NCBI GenBank assembly: GCA_024734495.1
Contig: JALMQS010000132.1
Location: forward strand, 1,744,789 to 1,808,788
Source of the DNA: Forficula auricularia
Lineage: Eukaryota > Arthropoda > Insecta > Dermaptera > Forficulidae
Reading direction: 5' to 3'
Length of the DNA: 64,000 nucleotides
In this document: in pieces, positions 24,229 to 37,229 of the stretch
Layout of the letters: every line of letters begins with the position of its first letter
How positions within the stretch are numbered: position 1 is the first letter of the stretch
The notes under the pieces: generated by a model
Told to the model about the DNA's origin: nothing
Database searches by the model: none
The model's input: the letters and a program-made list of their open reading frames with translations, nothing else
Made by a program: the position numbers and the translations under genes

Positions 24229-26825
24229 ATCATCTGCCAAAGTTTCCAAATAACCACGAATAAGTTACAAATAGAAAAATTATTACACTACCATGAATTA
24301 GAAATAATATTGATCTGAGAGAATACATTTTTGACTTAAGGTCATCTTAAGTTATGCGGAAACTTTTACAAAGGATGATACATTGATACCCCTTCAACAT
24401 CGTCATCAAGACTCGATAACGAAGAAGCAGCGCTATCTACCCGACTCTCTATTATATACTAATAATAATAAACAAATATAAGTCAATATATTCTATTCTA
24501 TTCTTCCATTAGAAGAATACGTTCACTTTTTCGTAAACTAACGCCTCTGATTTTCGTCAATATCGAAATTCTTTAGTGGCTAGTAAGATATATTTTCAAC
24601 ATATCCATCCATCCAAATTAAACTTCTTTTAGAATAGAAGTTTTTTATTATGCTTTTATTATACAGCGCCTGATGACGAAACTTGCAGGACACAACGTTA
24701 GACTCGAATGCATATTCTATCGATAGCCACGCGGAGGTGAATATTAATAATTACGCTTAAGGTAGTTGTTTCGTGACAATACTAGCAAAAAGTTAATGCT
24801 AGAGTATATAGAACAGACAATAAGGATTCATAGTTCATAAGCCCAAAACTTTTTCCTGTTTATGTACCAATTCTAGCCAATCCCGTGCCCGTTTGACAAA
24901 TTTGGCACCATTGTTTTTATATTAAAACTCCAGATAAAATACATTTTAAATTTCTATAAAAATCGTTTTGTTATTTTTTAACAAATGTAATCAACGCCTA
25001 CGTTACACTTTATGAAAATTATAATTTTGAAAAAATCTAGTTCATGCATCTTTCGCTGGTTAAATAATTGCGCTGTTGCGAAATTGTTTTTAGTCTAAAT
25101 TCTTTTTATACATTTTTCATTATTTATTCCTTATTATCTCAGAAAGTGTGTTGTAACTATGAATCAAAATTGTCTTAAAATATGTATTGGTTATTGTTTA
25201 ATGTTGGTTTAGTTTTTTATAAAAATGGTAAGGGTTTCTTAATTATAATTAAATATGTATGTAAATTTTCCGATATCCCGTATAGTGCAATGTTAAAGAG
25301 CCTGAAAAACTCGATTTTTGAAATTTTATATCTCCGGAACAGTATTATTCATAAATTTCGTTTTACCACCAATCGATGAAGAAGTATTTAAATAATAATC
25401 TGTATAAGTTTCAAAAAAATCCTAAGAAAACGAATTTGGCGGAACAACTACCGTAATATAATGCGTATATCTCAACAGCAATGAGAGTGTATTACATTTG
25501 CTTTAAGCTTTTTTGTGCCAGCTTCTCATTATATAGTTAAACAATTTTAAAGGCCCCACTAATACGTTCCTCTTACTTATATGATAAAGATTTTATGCGT
25601 TAATTTTGGAATATCTGTAAAAAATGCATTAAAGTCGATTAGAGTGAAAATTATTTTGGAAGTTAAAAATAAATAGTTTGGGTTACAAATAAAAAACTAC
25701 GGTACTCTCAGTAAGTTGAGAGTTACGCCTGCACTTGTTTATTTCATTTATTTTAGGTGAATTTATTTTCTTCTAATTTTAATTAAATCGTTGTTTGTTT
25801 ATCTAAAAATCCTTGCTTTGAAGATGGATGGATATTCTCGTAATCGAAAAGATTAACGATGAATGAAATGAGGAGGGAGAAAAAATTCCAGGCCAGTAAC
25901 TTGGGATATTTCCAATTAAGATTAAGCCCTTTGAAATTGAAATATTTAATAAAAAATTAATTATAATAAATTTTAGAATTTGAATAGGGTATTATTTTCA
26001 ACACATATCATAAAATAAATAAATGGATATATTTAAAAACATTAGAAATTAACATCGTTTGGGATGAAATTTAATATTGAACCAAAATACTTAATTGCTT
26101 TGAAAAATAAAAATAAACTAATCTACTAATAAATGAAAAAAGCAGAGCGATGACCATCGTCAGCTAACCATACCTAACAACTATACTATCACCTTACTTT
26201 TATCTAATAGACTAAAGAATCCAGGAAACAAAAATAAATCATATATTTTTAAAATAAGTGAATTTTTGATGATCAAATGAAAATGAATAAAAATATTATT
26301 TACATATTTACAAACACAAATGAAAACCCATGTTGTAGTAATATTGAAAATATTGTTGCCAAGTGAAAAAAGCAAAAATGAAATTTTATTTATTCATTGC
26401 GTTTATTTACAATTCATGCTTAAATTTTTCAAAAAAATATTTATGTTTATTATTTACAAGAAAAAAGTAAAAAAAAAATGCAGTAATTTTATTTACAACA
26501 AACCGAGAAGATGTTGTCAGGCAGTTTCTGGAAAATCCTCTATTCTAACTCAAGAAAAGAGAATTCGAAACAAAGATAATAATAGAAATATACAATATAT
26601 TTATTATAAAATACACAAAGACAATCTTAGTATCACATCATATTTTAAAATGCATTTATGTAAAAAGCCCTTTTTATTATTATTTTTGAAAATTTTTATA
26701 TTATGAAAAATTAATCAAATCATTAAGGCATATAAATAAATATATACCTATAATTAAATATTATTAACTTTATCATTCTAGAAGTGTCAAAAATAATTTT
26801 ATAAAAATTCCGTTTTTGATTACTA

Positions 26826-28398
26826 CAGCCGTCCATAAATTACGTCACCTAAATTTCAAGATTGTTTGCTATACATAATTATACATGATCTTATGAGATT
26901 CAGTTCAATCTTTCTAAAATCCTATTTGAAAATATCTAAATAAAATATATATACCTATATACTAATATATCATATATATTTCAATTTATTCTTTTTAAAT
27001 TTTTCCTTTCAGTACTTCAGATTAATCTGCTGTTTGGAACTATTATATAAAGTGCTCTGTGTCTACGACGATGCATCTTTGTCGAGAAATGTGAGTAGAG
27101 ATTTTTCTAAACCTAATTAAAACACATTAGAATAATGTACCTATATCAACGATCAGAAATGTTATTAATTTAAAGAATATGAGAAATAATTATAATAAAT
27201 ACGGATTTTTAATAGCATTTATTAAAGAAATTTTTTAAATAATTTATAATTTTTTTTTTCAAATCTAAATTTTTTATATAATATTACACCGATAATATTT
27301 TAGGGAATTGATTGAATTTCATTACGTTTAATTTTTTTATTTATCTAATTTATTTAGTAGGTAAGTATATTGAATTAGATAAATATCTAAATTGTTTTGG
27401 GAATCTTAATAAAATGTATTTAAGCTCAAGCTTGGGAGTGAGTTATTCCAACGATGGTCTTTTTCTCTTTATCGAAATTATTGATAGGGGGTGCGTAGAC
27501 TAATTGTTTTCTCCTGGTCCCGTGGTCAATCACAAGCTCGGACAAGTTTTTCAAATTAATTTTTTTTCCATTTACGTTTTTTATTCTTAAGCTGAATATT
27601 TTTACTATATACACTAATAATAAATTGTTTTTCTTTTAGTGTCTAGTGTCTCTATTCCATCTACTCGTACGCATTGGATTGGTTCACCTCTTCGAGATGA
27701 TGCATCTAGTTACTCTAGCACTAAATTATCCCTTATCTATATTGATTTTATTTTTACTGATAAAATTTTTTTCCACTTGAATTAATTTATTCTTAATCTT
27801 ATTTCAGCTCCCTCTTTCATTTTAATTCCTACCAAACACATTGAAGTAAATTTGAAGACTTTTTAATTATGACAAACGAATTTCAAGAATTTTAGACCCC
27901 CCTCCCCCTGTCTCACATTATATCACATTTTTATATAGCCCCCCTTCCTATCATGTGACGTCACACTATCACTTTAATACCCTATACTTTAATATTTTTT
28001 TTAGAAATTTTTTTTTAGAAATTAAACTCATTTAGGGATTTAATATATTTTAAATTTAACTTCATTTTTTTGAATGGCCTTCAGATACTATAGTCCATTA
28101 TGGCCATTGAGTGTTCGTGTGTGTGTGAGGAAGTGTGTGTAAATTAGTATAGGGATCAGATTATCGCCGGTCAAATATTTGAAGAGCGTAAGGTTTGAAT
28201 CCTCTCTAGCTTGATTAGAAAACGCGCTCTATAACCATTCGGCGAACCTGACCCCCAACTTAATTTTTATTATTAAAATTTTTAATTTGACCTTTGTGAC
28301 ATCACAATTTTTAAGATCCCCGGGCTTCCCTGTCACATTTTGTCACACATCTGAGTTGCCCCTTCACCTTACAGTGTGACGTAATTTATGGAGGGCTC
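26826..28398. mobile_element. TIR DNA element, 1.57 kb, interrupted by a SINE
   Basis: Ends share CCATAAATTACGTCAC in inverted orientation (left near 26833, right near 28375-28390). Internal C-rich tracts with GTGACGTCACAC near 27955 resemble the ends. No transposase is recognised and no clear duplication is seen. Confidence 0.5.
28070..28256 (-). mobile_element. tRNA-derived SINE, same family as 10756-10925
   Basis: The tail and body match the copy at 10756. The tRNA-like head on the minus strand has a degraded B box (GGATTCAAACC). The duplication AACTTMATTTTT (28058-28069, 28257-28268) has one mismatch. It lies inside the TIR element 26826-28398. Confidence 0.72.
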
Positions 28399-29207
28399 TC
28401 AGTCCATCATAGATGCTATAATGTAAGGCGATTGATATTAAAAGAGAATTACAAGATGGAGGAAAAAAAGGAAATTCGAAAATTTGTTTGGACTTAATTT
28501 AAAAAAAAATTAAATTCTATTTTTCTGTACTATAATAATATCGTAACAAAAAACATCTATAAAAATAAATTTCTCGATAAAATGCACGACTAATGAAGAA
28601 AACGTCAACGATTGCTTATAAATAAATAGTAATGAATAAATACTTGAAAATGTTATATAAGTGGATGTTAAAATGATGACAAGCTCCCATAGATTAAAAA
28701 AAATAAATATAAGGAGTAGAAAACACTTCAACCAGCAACTCTAACAAAATTATTAATTGACATGTACTCTACACTTTTCTTTGATGTTTGAAGGAGAATT
28801 TTTTTTTTTTTTTTTAACTTTTTCTGAGTATCACTAATTATGAAATTTTTAACTGTAAAAGGATATTTAGTTAATTTGTAATTAATAAAAAGATTATAAA
28901 TTATTACATAAATTGCAGATTTGATGGTTGAGATGTTTATCAAAAGAGAAGTTTTGGCTAAAGTCACCTAGATCGCACATTTTAAATGGCTCTAAATAAA
29001 AACAATCGATTTATATTATATATTTGTATATTTAATTAATATTTGTATAATAATGAACTTCTTAAATTTTTCATATAAGTATCAATTTTACAAAATTGAA
29101 GAATATAAAAAGGGCTTAAATGTAGAGAATGAATCTAAGAGTGTCTTGGTACTGAATATTTATTCCTAAAACCATAATCCATAGATAGAAGAGATCCAAA
29201 AACTTAC

Positions 29208-29330
29208 CGGTTTCCCGGCATCCCGCTTCATCAGCTCTATCCGGACAATCCGGATATCCGTTGCACCGTAGACTCTTGTCAATACATCGCCCGTCAATCG
29301 GACAACGGAATTCATTTACGTTACAAATCT
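29208..29330 (-). CDS. LDLa module exon 6 of the perlecan/trol-like gene
   Basis: A 123-bp exon encodes one LDLa repeat: [37 protein letters not shown], then a short RET tail. The calcium cluster reads PDRADE, with alanine where serine is usual and the key acidic residues kept. It has the best splice context of the set, with acceptor TATTTTTTTCAG and donor CCG|GTAAGT, phase 1 at both ends. It lies 4.1 kb from module 5 and 6.8 kb from module 7. Confidence 0.9.
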
Positions 29331-29659
29331 CTGAAAAAAATATGAATTGAATTTTTAGAAAAAATAAATAAATAATCATCCCAATATTGAGGTGGAGGTG
29401 AAACAGTGGTTAAGGCTCCAAATTATGTTTTAAAAATGTCTGATACTTGAAGTAAAATAATTTCCAACCATTATCTCTTTTCTGTCTGTCTATGAGTCGT
29501 GTGTTTGCCTGGAATTCGATTCCATGATAACTCAAGAGCGGAAAGCCGTTCTTTCTTGTTCCAAAATGTTTGTATTTTCAATGAAGAGAATTAATATATT
29601 TAGTCATAAAGAGAAACGAGGAGGATGTCCTAGGCATGATGCAAATAAATATACACATT

Positions 29660-30030
29660 AGGGTGGTCCTTATTTTGGGTATTTTCAAATTTTTACGCTA
29701 ACAAGGGCTCATATTTTTGAAAATAAATAAAAAAAAATATCCCCCAAGTTTCAAGTCTCTATCTCAATTTATAACCTGTGCCCCCAGCGATGTAAGTTCT
29801 CTAAATAACATGGGGTTTTTGGCATTGAACGATCAATTTTTTATTCCGGTCAAAGTAATGGTTCAAAAAATTTGAAACTCTGTAGACTTGGAATTTTTAC
29901 AGATTTTTAGCTATTATAATTTTGGAGTCTATAACTTAGTAACACTAAGTTATTAGCAGTATTTTATCTTGCTGTAACTTCATAATTATAATAGCTAAAA
30001 ATCTGTGATAATTCTAATGGCCAATGGTTT
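29660..30030. repeat. GGGTGGTCC-type repeat with internal inverted repeat
   Basis: The left part (AGGGTGGTCCTTATTTTGGG onward, including CAAGTTTCAAGTCTCTATCT) is shared with 59131-59546. The right part contains a separate inverted repeat around TTTTTAGCTATTATAAT. The right terminus is not clear. Confidence 0.5.
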
Positions 30031-31682
30031 CGCCCTGGTCTCGCCAGAGAGGTCTGTAACTCGTATACGCTAAAATACATTGGCTCCTTATGGAGCCTTC
30101 CACACTATATTACTCTATGGTTTGTATTTTATAGCTTCAAAACTTGAGGAATAAATTAATAATGTAAAAAAAAATCCGATTTGTTATTTGAACCGATATA
30201 GCTAATGAGCTGAAATTTGGTACATAAGTTGGTGCTTCCACTTTTCTACCATCTATATATTTTAAGCAGTGAGAGAGTGCTATAATTAAATTATTTATTT
30301 ACCTATAGTGATTCAAAATTAAATTTGAATTGAAAATTAACTGATAATTAAGTTTGTTGTTATATTGAGCCAGCCTTAGGTAATTGTTAAAACAAACATG
30401 TAATTGTATGCTACGCAAGTGTTTCTATCTATTTGTTTAGTGATCATAAAAATCAAATTTTATTTTAAAATTATGGCCTTTTTCGTTTAAATTGCGAATA
30501 TACATAAATTAAAAATCGATATAGTTTTATGATTTTTATCACAAATTGATACACAGAATAGTATACTTACTTAAATTTCAAAATTTATTATTGGCGCAAA
30601 ACATGCTTGTCATGATTGGTTTATTCTTCAAAGATATCAATTTTTCCAATAGTAGGTACGCAGTAGTTCAATAGCTTTTACTCAAGGGTTAGTCGATTAT
30701 TTACACATAGAAAGCAGAATAAATTTCTGGGATTCTAAACTTGTTTTTAATTATTTTATTAAATTGAAGAATTATTTTGGGTAATATCAATTGATCAATG
30801 GCTCAAAACAGTTCAACCAAAACTTAATGTTAATGATCAAAAAGAAGAAACTTAATATGATGGAACTCCACATAGGCCGGAAGAAAACAGTTAATTGGAA
30901 GCCCCGCGACGATTATTTAAAAATTTAATTTCTTAAGCTGAAGCTTCAATTGATTCTAATACCATAAGCGTTGACTTTTGAAAGACTTTATTTAACAAAT
31001 GCGTGCATCCATTTAATCTTTTGAGTCAGGTTCAAATAAAAATAGTTTATAAACCCATCGAATGTTCCTAGAACAAGCTTAAATTGCAGAAGATATGTAA
31101 ATTTGAAAAAATCATCGATTATGAGATTTTTTTTAGTATAAATATTAATTACTCATTTGTGAATGATTTTATTAAGATTTTAAGCCTACGTCATATAAGT
31201 ATATTTATATACATATACTTAAGCATAATTAAGTTTATCATTTAGAACGGCTTGAGAGTGTATCGTATCTTGGAATTTTTTTTCACTTTTTCCTCTAATT
31301 TTATTTTTATAATAAACATTTAAGTTCTGGTGAGACTTATAGGAGCGATATTAAAATGAATAAACCGGCCAATTGTAAGTCGGACTCGCATACTATTACT
31401 AGCTGAATCGTTCTTTGGGTCGTTCCGTTAAGACAGCCCAGAAAGTGACAGACAGAAGACAAAATAATTACCTATATTTTCTAAACTGTTGTAGATATCA
31501 AATTCGTTGTTATTTGTCATTCATAAGGAGAGAATGAACTAATTTAAAAAAAATTTCGAAAATTTTAATTTACGTACTTGATTGAAATTGGCCTGGTATA
31601 AAAATCAGCTAATAATGGCCACTTTGGAACTCTTCACCCCAACAGTTTAAAATATAATACATTTAAAACAATAACTTTTAAG

Positions 31683-31785
31683 GAGTTCGGTGTTGGTTCT
31701 AGGTGAAACATTTTAATATAATAATAAAACTAAGATACGAGGTAGGTTTCACAAAACCTACCTCGTATCTTAGTTTTATTATTAC
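31683..31785. repeat. Perfect hairpin within a dispersed repeat
   Basis: Arms of about 30 bp (AATAATAAAACTAAGATACG continuing to GGTAGGTTT) are perfectly complementary around a 3-4 nt loop near 31750. The left flank GTTCGGTGTTGGTTCTAGGT is shared, inverted, with 37145-37229, and more weakly with 55137-55205. Confidence 0.65.
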
Positions 31786-32744
31786 ATTTAAAACAATTAA
31801 ATTTAATTCTATTTAAAAAGATACTTTACACTCCATGATAAAAAATATTTTTTCCTTCCCAAAATAATTATTCGAATAAAATTTTAATGCGATTTTTGAT
31901 TTCGGGGATAATGAATATATTTGACTTGTATATTTCAAGTTTGTATCTTATTTAGTTTAAGAACTACATTGCTCTCACAGACGGATTTACAGACATTGTA
32001 AAAATTGGGCTCAACTTATACAGTATATTTGTACAAATGTAATATAATGTACCCACTAGAGTTTCAACTTTATTACTTGCCCTTAGGTATAAATTTTTAC
32101 TGTTTTACAAGTGCGCGGATGTCATGACTTTGAAAAATACATATTTCTAGAGAACATTGACCCTACAGCTGGCTTATAATCTTTTGTATGCTTTTTTGAA
32201 AATATGCTGGATATAAATTCGATAAAATAAAAATAAATATATTCCATAGCTAAAATGCTTTAGAGGAAAATATATAAGTTATGAGATCAATAATTCTTCA
32301 TAAAGTTTTATATGTATGAGGGTATAGGGTAGTTTGAATGTCATTTTATTAGAAAAGTCAAGTCCATTAAATGAAATCGATACACCTGATCTCTATTTTG
32401 AGGTTATACATCATAATCACCAAAGATATCAATAAAAATAATGAGAAATTAATTTACTATAAAATAAGGCACTAGAAACAGCCTTTCAACTTTATCATCC
32501 TAAAAATAATCTAATAAATATAAAATTCTATAAGATACTTATTTACTAATGATTTGTTGAACGCCACAAGCTTATTATTATTTCATATGATTGGATAGGT
32601 GGTCAAGTCATTATCCATTGATAATCTTTCAAAAAACACTTTACGTGTATCTCAATGAAATAAATAAGATGAAAATTTTAAATAAAAGCGTATACTTTTT
32701 CAAAACTCGGTGCACTCTCCAGTTTTATCCTTCGTCCAGAAACT

Positions 32745-33298
32745 TGTGATGAATTTACCCTTAGGCCCGCGAGGCCCTAGGGCGAAAAATATTTAGGGGC
32801 GCTAAAATTTTAGAGGCTAGAAAATTTAAAGAACTATTAAATTTAAAAATCGATTTGGATTAAGTTTTGCTGTGATTGTATGAACCAATTTCAGTAAAGT
32901 ATTTGAAATAATTATTAAATTGTTAAACAAAAAGTTTCTTAAGAAAATTGTTTTTAAACAGACCATATTTATATTTCTAAAACTGAATTGTTTTTATACT
33001 ATTAATAAATTTATAGAAAGCTAACGATTTGGTTCAGCCTATAGGTGGCATATTTGTAAATCCAGCTCTCATTATTAATCTCATTAAAGTTCTATAAAAT
33101 AAGTTGATTTTTTTAATTTATTGCTTAATTTTAAGAAATGTATTATTATATCTAAATTAAAAAAACACAAAATAAAATATTTTTAATAGGTCTTTGTAAA
33201 TTAGATGTTTGATTATAATAATTACAACTATAAAGCAAAAATGGCCCCATATAGGAAGGGGCCTAGGGTGCTGTCGAACCTAAATCCGCCATTGCACA
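32745..33298. mobile_element. Probable hAT-like element
   Basis: The right end read inward starts AATGGCGGATTTAGGTTCGA, a form common at hAT ends, and the left end near 32750 is a degraded version followed by AGGCCCGCGAGGCCCTAGGG. No confident duplication. Confidence 0.35.
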
Positions 33299-33454
33299 TA
33301 TTGATTAAATTATGGGATCATATGAATCAGATCTCTAATCTCTTCGACTATGATTATGAAATAATTGTATTTTTATATTTACAAATTTACATGTGTTATT
33401 AAAACCATCACCCAATATTATTACTTAATTATTCATAATAATCTTTGTACATAC

Positions 33455-33574
33455 TTTGACAATTTTGTTCATCTTCTCCTCCTCGACACTCTATTTGGCC
33501 GTTGCAACGGGAATTGATGTTAAGACAAGTACCATCGTGACAACGAAACTCTTCTCTCTTGCAAGTAGGAATTC
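33455..33574 (-). CDS. LDLa module exon 5, with altered calcium site
   Basis: A 120-bp exon encodes an LDLa repeat: PTCKREEFRC, HDGTCLNINSRC, NGQIEC, RGGEDEQNC. All six cysteines are present, but the acidic cluster is RGGEDE where the family has xDGSDE. One aspartate that normally coordinates calcium is therefore glycine, and the residue before the fifth cysteine is glutamate. The acceptor is TTTTTTTCCAG and the donor GTATGT, phase 1 at both ends. Good splice sites and intact cysteines argue for a functional exon rather than a decayed copy. The loss may weaken calcium or ligand binding; that is inference. Confidence 0.84.
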
Positions 33575-35685
33575 CTGGAAAAAAATAAATCAAATTTGAT
33601 TAACATTCAAAAATATGTACTAACCATATTATCACTGATAATCAAAATTGATAACGGCTAAATTCGTTTATTACAACCTATTCTAAAACAATTCAAAAAT
33701 AATTTCCTCCTAAAAAAGACTTCTTATTCATTTAATCATTCAACCATGATTAACACAATATCACAGTATTTTGATTTTATATAAGTACCTAGCTATAAAT
33801 TCAAATTAATATATAGTAAGTAGTTATGAATTCAAATTCTTCTATTTTCCGATACTCGGCGTCGTTCTCGCTTGGGGGTTAAATACAAATTTATATTCAC
33901 ATTTACAAAATATGTTTTTATGTATCAATTTCAAAATAATGTCCACTTGAGTGCAGATTTTTTCGTTTCCTAGCTTTTAATCATTTTATTTGTTTTTGAA
34001 AAAATTATTTTTATATTAAGACCATTTATAAATTTTTTTATAAAATAAAGAATCTGATCAAAATTCAAATTTATTGATATTAATAAAAACTCAATTTACA
34101 TGAAAATAATTGACTTGTCAAACTGTTTTAATGGCAATAACAAAAAATAATAATTGTTAATTATTTTTCATAGTAATTACCAAAATTTAAGTAATAATTC
34201 ATAAATGTTTACATCAAGTTGTTATGGAAACTATGCTAAACTGATTATCTTTTATCGCATTCCCATTATGTGTTCGAATCTTTGAATCCCTAGGGATTAT
34301 TTTCGAACATTAATTTTATTAAAATATGAATGTTCAAACATTATATTTTTTCTATTTCTGCGAAATTGATATGTATCTTGATATTTGAAAATTAAACTCT
34401 CTCCCCCCTCTACACTACCATATTAATAATTTATTGGATCTAGTTAAAATCATATATGATAAAGTTTTCACATCTTTATTATAAACATAAATTTCCGACG
34501 ATGATCGTTATAATTTCCAAGATTAGATATATAGGGTTTTAGATAACCAAGTGGAATTCATAATTTCTAATTCTTTTAGTAATAATTTAATCCAAGCTAG
34601 AAAATTCATTATTAATTTAGCTAAAACTGCCTCATCTTAAATTTATTAGAAAAGTTATTATCTAGGAAAGTTATAAGCAGGTGGGTGTTGTACAATTTGC
34701 AAAAGACATCAATCATGACCCAGTATTTACTTGAAATTAAATACCTGGCACCTTTTGATGAAAAAATATTCTACAATTGATTGATTAAATAAATATTATA
34801 TAATTTCTTTAAGATGTAAATAAAAAACTTAATTAACAAAATTAAATTTAAAATTAATAATAAATAATATAGGCTAATAAATAATTATTTTATGATTTGG
34901 GAAAAAATGATATTTTGATATCAAACATGAATTTTTTTAGTACCTACTAACATTTTTAATTTCAATTTATTTAGAAATCTCTCTCCATGTGAAATAATAT
35001 TTCTGAAAATATACTTTTAACATAGTAATTTGTATTATACACATATAGATTTTCATTGTCTATTATAATAAAAATATAATAGATTTAAATTTTGATTTAT
35101 TCGTGGTGTATCAAGGAACCAATTTCAATTTTGTGCTTTTTTTTAATAAAATAACGAAGTTTCAAAAAAGTAACGTTGCAGATGTTTTAACTAATCTCAC
35201 TGTACTACTTTTACATTCTAATATAGCTACTGGTGGATCATGGTGCAAAGTTGTACTATTTAAAGCTATTGTCGTCATTACCTATTATCTATGAAAAAAT
35301 AAAAGTTTTTACCAACATGAAAATTTTATACCTATATATTTTTTTACGAGTAAACTACAAATAAAGAATGAAGATTACAACTATTAAATATATAATTTTC
35401 TTTTCCATTATGTAACCCATAGAAGTGATGAAATTGCGATATCTTACCATGTTTTGGAAGTTGGACTATCAGTTGTAGTATTTATTCGAATGATACTATA
35501 TGTGGATTATTATTATTATTATTATTTTTAAATCAAAATTTGATACGTTAGAATTTTTTATTTTGGAGGCGGACTGATATACTAATATTACAGGATTTGT
35601 TGAAGGAAGACCGAAAATAAACAAAGACAATATTTCCAATAAATATTATTTATTGAAAAGATTTTTTTCTCTCATAGTATTGTTT

Positions 35686-35730
35686 CGAACCAACGTTTCA
35701 GAGGATTTTCCCTCCTTCATTAGGGTTGAA
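35686..35730 (-). ncRNA. Hammerhead-ribozyme-like motif E-left
   Basis: Minus strand: CAACC, core CTAATGA (one change), stem II AGGA/TCCT, GAAAC, GTT, GGTTCG. Stem I pairs over four bases. Confidence 0.5.
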
Positions 35731-36070
35731 AAGGCTCAATGAAGGAACATAACATTCTTATTTTCAGGGGGTGCATCTGGATCTACACACTATACTATTA
35801 AATAATAAAATATAATTTATAATATTGCATCTTTTTAATTATACATAGGCATATAATACTAGACATTTATGTTATGTCAATTAAATTAATGTCAAATTCG
35901 AATCAATTCTAATATTTTTCAGTGCATTTTCTTTCATGACAGGGGGTGCAAATGCACCACCTTGCACCCCGTCCCGGAGCCCATGCTCTTCCTTCCTCCT
36001 CTCTCAGTGTTAATTAGTCTGCAGAGAATACTTTATGACTTCCCATTATCAGTTAAACAGAGTCCAACCT

Positions 36071-36112
36071 GAACCCTGAGGAAGGAGGAGAAACTCCCCA
36101 AAACGTCGGTTC
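36071..36112 (+). ncRNA. Hammerhead-ribozyme-like motif E-right
   Basis: Stem I GAACC/GGTTC is perfect and the core CTGAGGA is intact. Stem II is GGAG/CTCC. The second core block is AAAAC instead of GAAAC, then GTC. Confidence 0.52.
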
Positions 36113-36537
36113 GAAACAACACTATAAGATCATTTTTTCCCCCCAATAAATGATAGTAGTAACTGGAACACCGAGTAATTTTTGTTTTAGTTCAAAGAGA
36201 TATATTAATATTATTTTTAATCATTTAATAATTTATTATTCAATAAAAAATAGCTCCAATAAATTAATTTGTCAAATTCTAATAGGTATATAATAATATT
36301 TGTAATGAATTATTAGTGGGATATAAAATTAAAAAATCAATTAATTATTAAAAGGAAATTGAATAAAATGTAATTATACATTTTTATAGAGACAACCACC
36401 TGTGAATAATTATTTGAATTAACAAAAAACCCATCAAAAACAACTTAGTAGAAGATGAGACCGTGACAGATCGAATTGTCAATCCAAAAGCCCCCTAACC
36501 CTTGAATTTAATCCAAATCGTTCGAGAAACCGATTCT

Positions 36538-36726
36538 TTTTTTTTTTTTTCTTAGCTTTTCGGCCTTTCTAACCATAAGCCATTTTACGATACTATATAT
36601 TTTTTAAATTTTGTCGCTACCCCGGGGGTCAGATTTTAGCCGAATGCCTTGAGTCGGATTCGAACCCGGGTCCACTTGGTTAGCAGGATGATACGCTACC
36701 GACTAGCCTATCTGACCCCCCCCCCA
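36538..36726 (-). mobile_element. tRNA-derived SINE with target-site duplication
   Basis: The minus strand reads GGGGGTCAGATAGGCTAGTC (A-box region) and GGGTTCGAATCC (B box), ending in an A-rich tail at 36538. The duplication AGAAACCKATTCT (36525-36537, 36727-36739) has one mismatch. Confidence 0.78.
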
Positions 36727-37078
36727 AGAAACCTATTCTCTCTCTCTCTACATATATATACAACAATTGCTCGTTTAATATGATAAGATTTATTGGAAAT
36801 AGTCTCTTTATTTATGTCGGGACTGCCTTAATCAAATCCTGAAATAGATAATTTAAATAAAACACTAAATATACACAGGGTTAAATGTAATTTTTATTTA
36901 AATATTCATAAATCAAAATATTAAAAAAATAATATTTTATATTAAATAATAATAAATTAAACAATAATACCTATTAAAAACTATATTAACTACGTTCTCT
37001 ATATTAACGAATTTTAAATAGATATTTGTTAATTTAAAATCTGTGTAACCCATTATTTCTATGAACATTCTTAGACTC

Positions 37079-37115
37079 CTGATGATGGGCTAACCCCCGA
37101 AATATATCGAATTCA
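37079..37115 (+). ncRNA. Hammerhead-ribozyme-like motif I
   Basis: CTGATGA at 37079-37085, stem II GGG/CCC with a CTAA loop, GAAA at 37099-37102, then TATATC. The core is exact. Stem I pairing is not obvious. Confidence 0.5.
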
Positions 37116-37229
37116 AAACTCAATTTTGTTTTATTTCTTTTTTTGTGAAACCTACCTCGTATCTTACTCAAGTTTTATTATTATATTAAAATGTTTCACC
37201 TAGAACCAACACCGAACTCCTTAAAAGTT
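37079..37229 (+). mobile_element. Penelope-type terminal fragment with hammerhead-like motif (family I)
   Basis: A hammerhead-like core at 37079 is followed about 60 bp later by the block GTGAAACCTACCTCGTATCT and then ATGTTTCACCTAGAACCAAC, ending near CCGAACTCCTT. The same order of motif then block recurs at 55073-55205, and the block alone at 31683-31785. Confidence 0.55.

Larger units (their letters stand above)
22413..29207 (-). other. Intron between LDLa exons 6 and 7
   Basis: About 6.8 kb. It holds a foldback with hammerhead-like arms (22574-23008), a pogo-like MITE (23047-23491), an inverted repeat (23811-24228) and a TIR element with a SINE inside (26826-28398). The stretch 24480-26820 is AT-rich and shows nothing else. 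A GC-richer patch at 24385-24460 has no convincing exon structure. Confidence 0.68.
29331..33454 (-). other. Intron between LDLa exons 5 and 6
   Basis: About 4.1 kb. It holds a GGGTGGTCC-type repeat (29660-30030), a perfect hairpin repeat (31683-31785) and a probable hAT-like element (32745-33298). The part from 30040 to 31680 is AT-rich with no recognisable feature. Confidence 0.7.
35655..36150. mobile_element. Foldback element with hammerhead-like arms (E)
   Basis: Arms mirror each other around 35670-35740 and 36060-36130 (GGTTCGAAACAA and complement). The middle is not related to the arms and includes C-rich sequence near 35940-35990. Confidence 0.55.

Noticed and set aside
24660..24745. 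CTGATGACGAAAC, a hammerhead-like string
   Set aside because: There is no room for stem II between CTGATGA and GAAAC. A similar repeat at 46115-46210 has TAATGATGCAACC, so this looks like a different repeat family.
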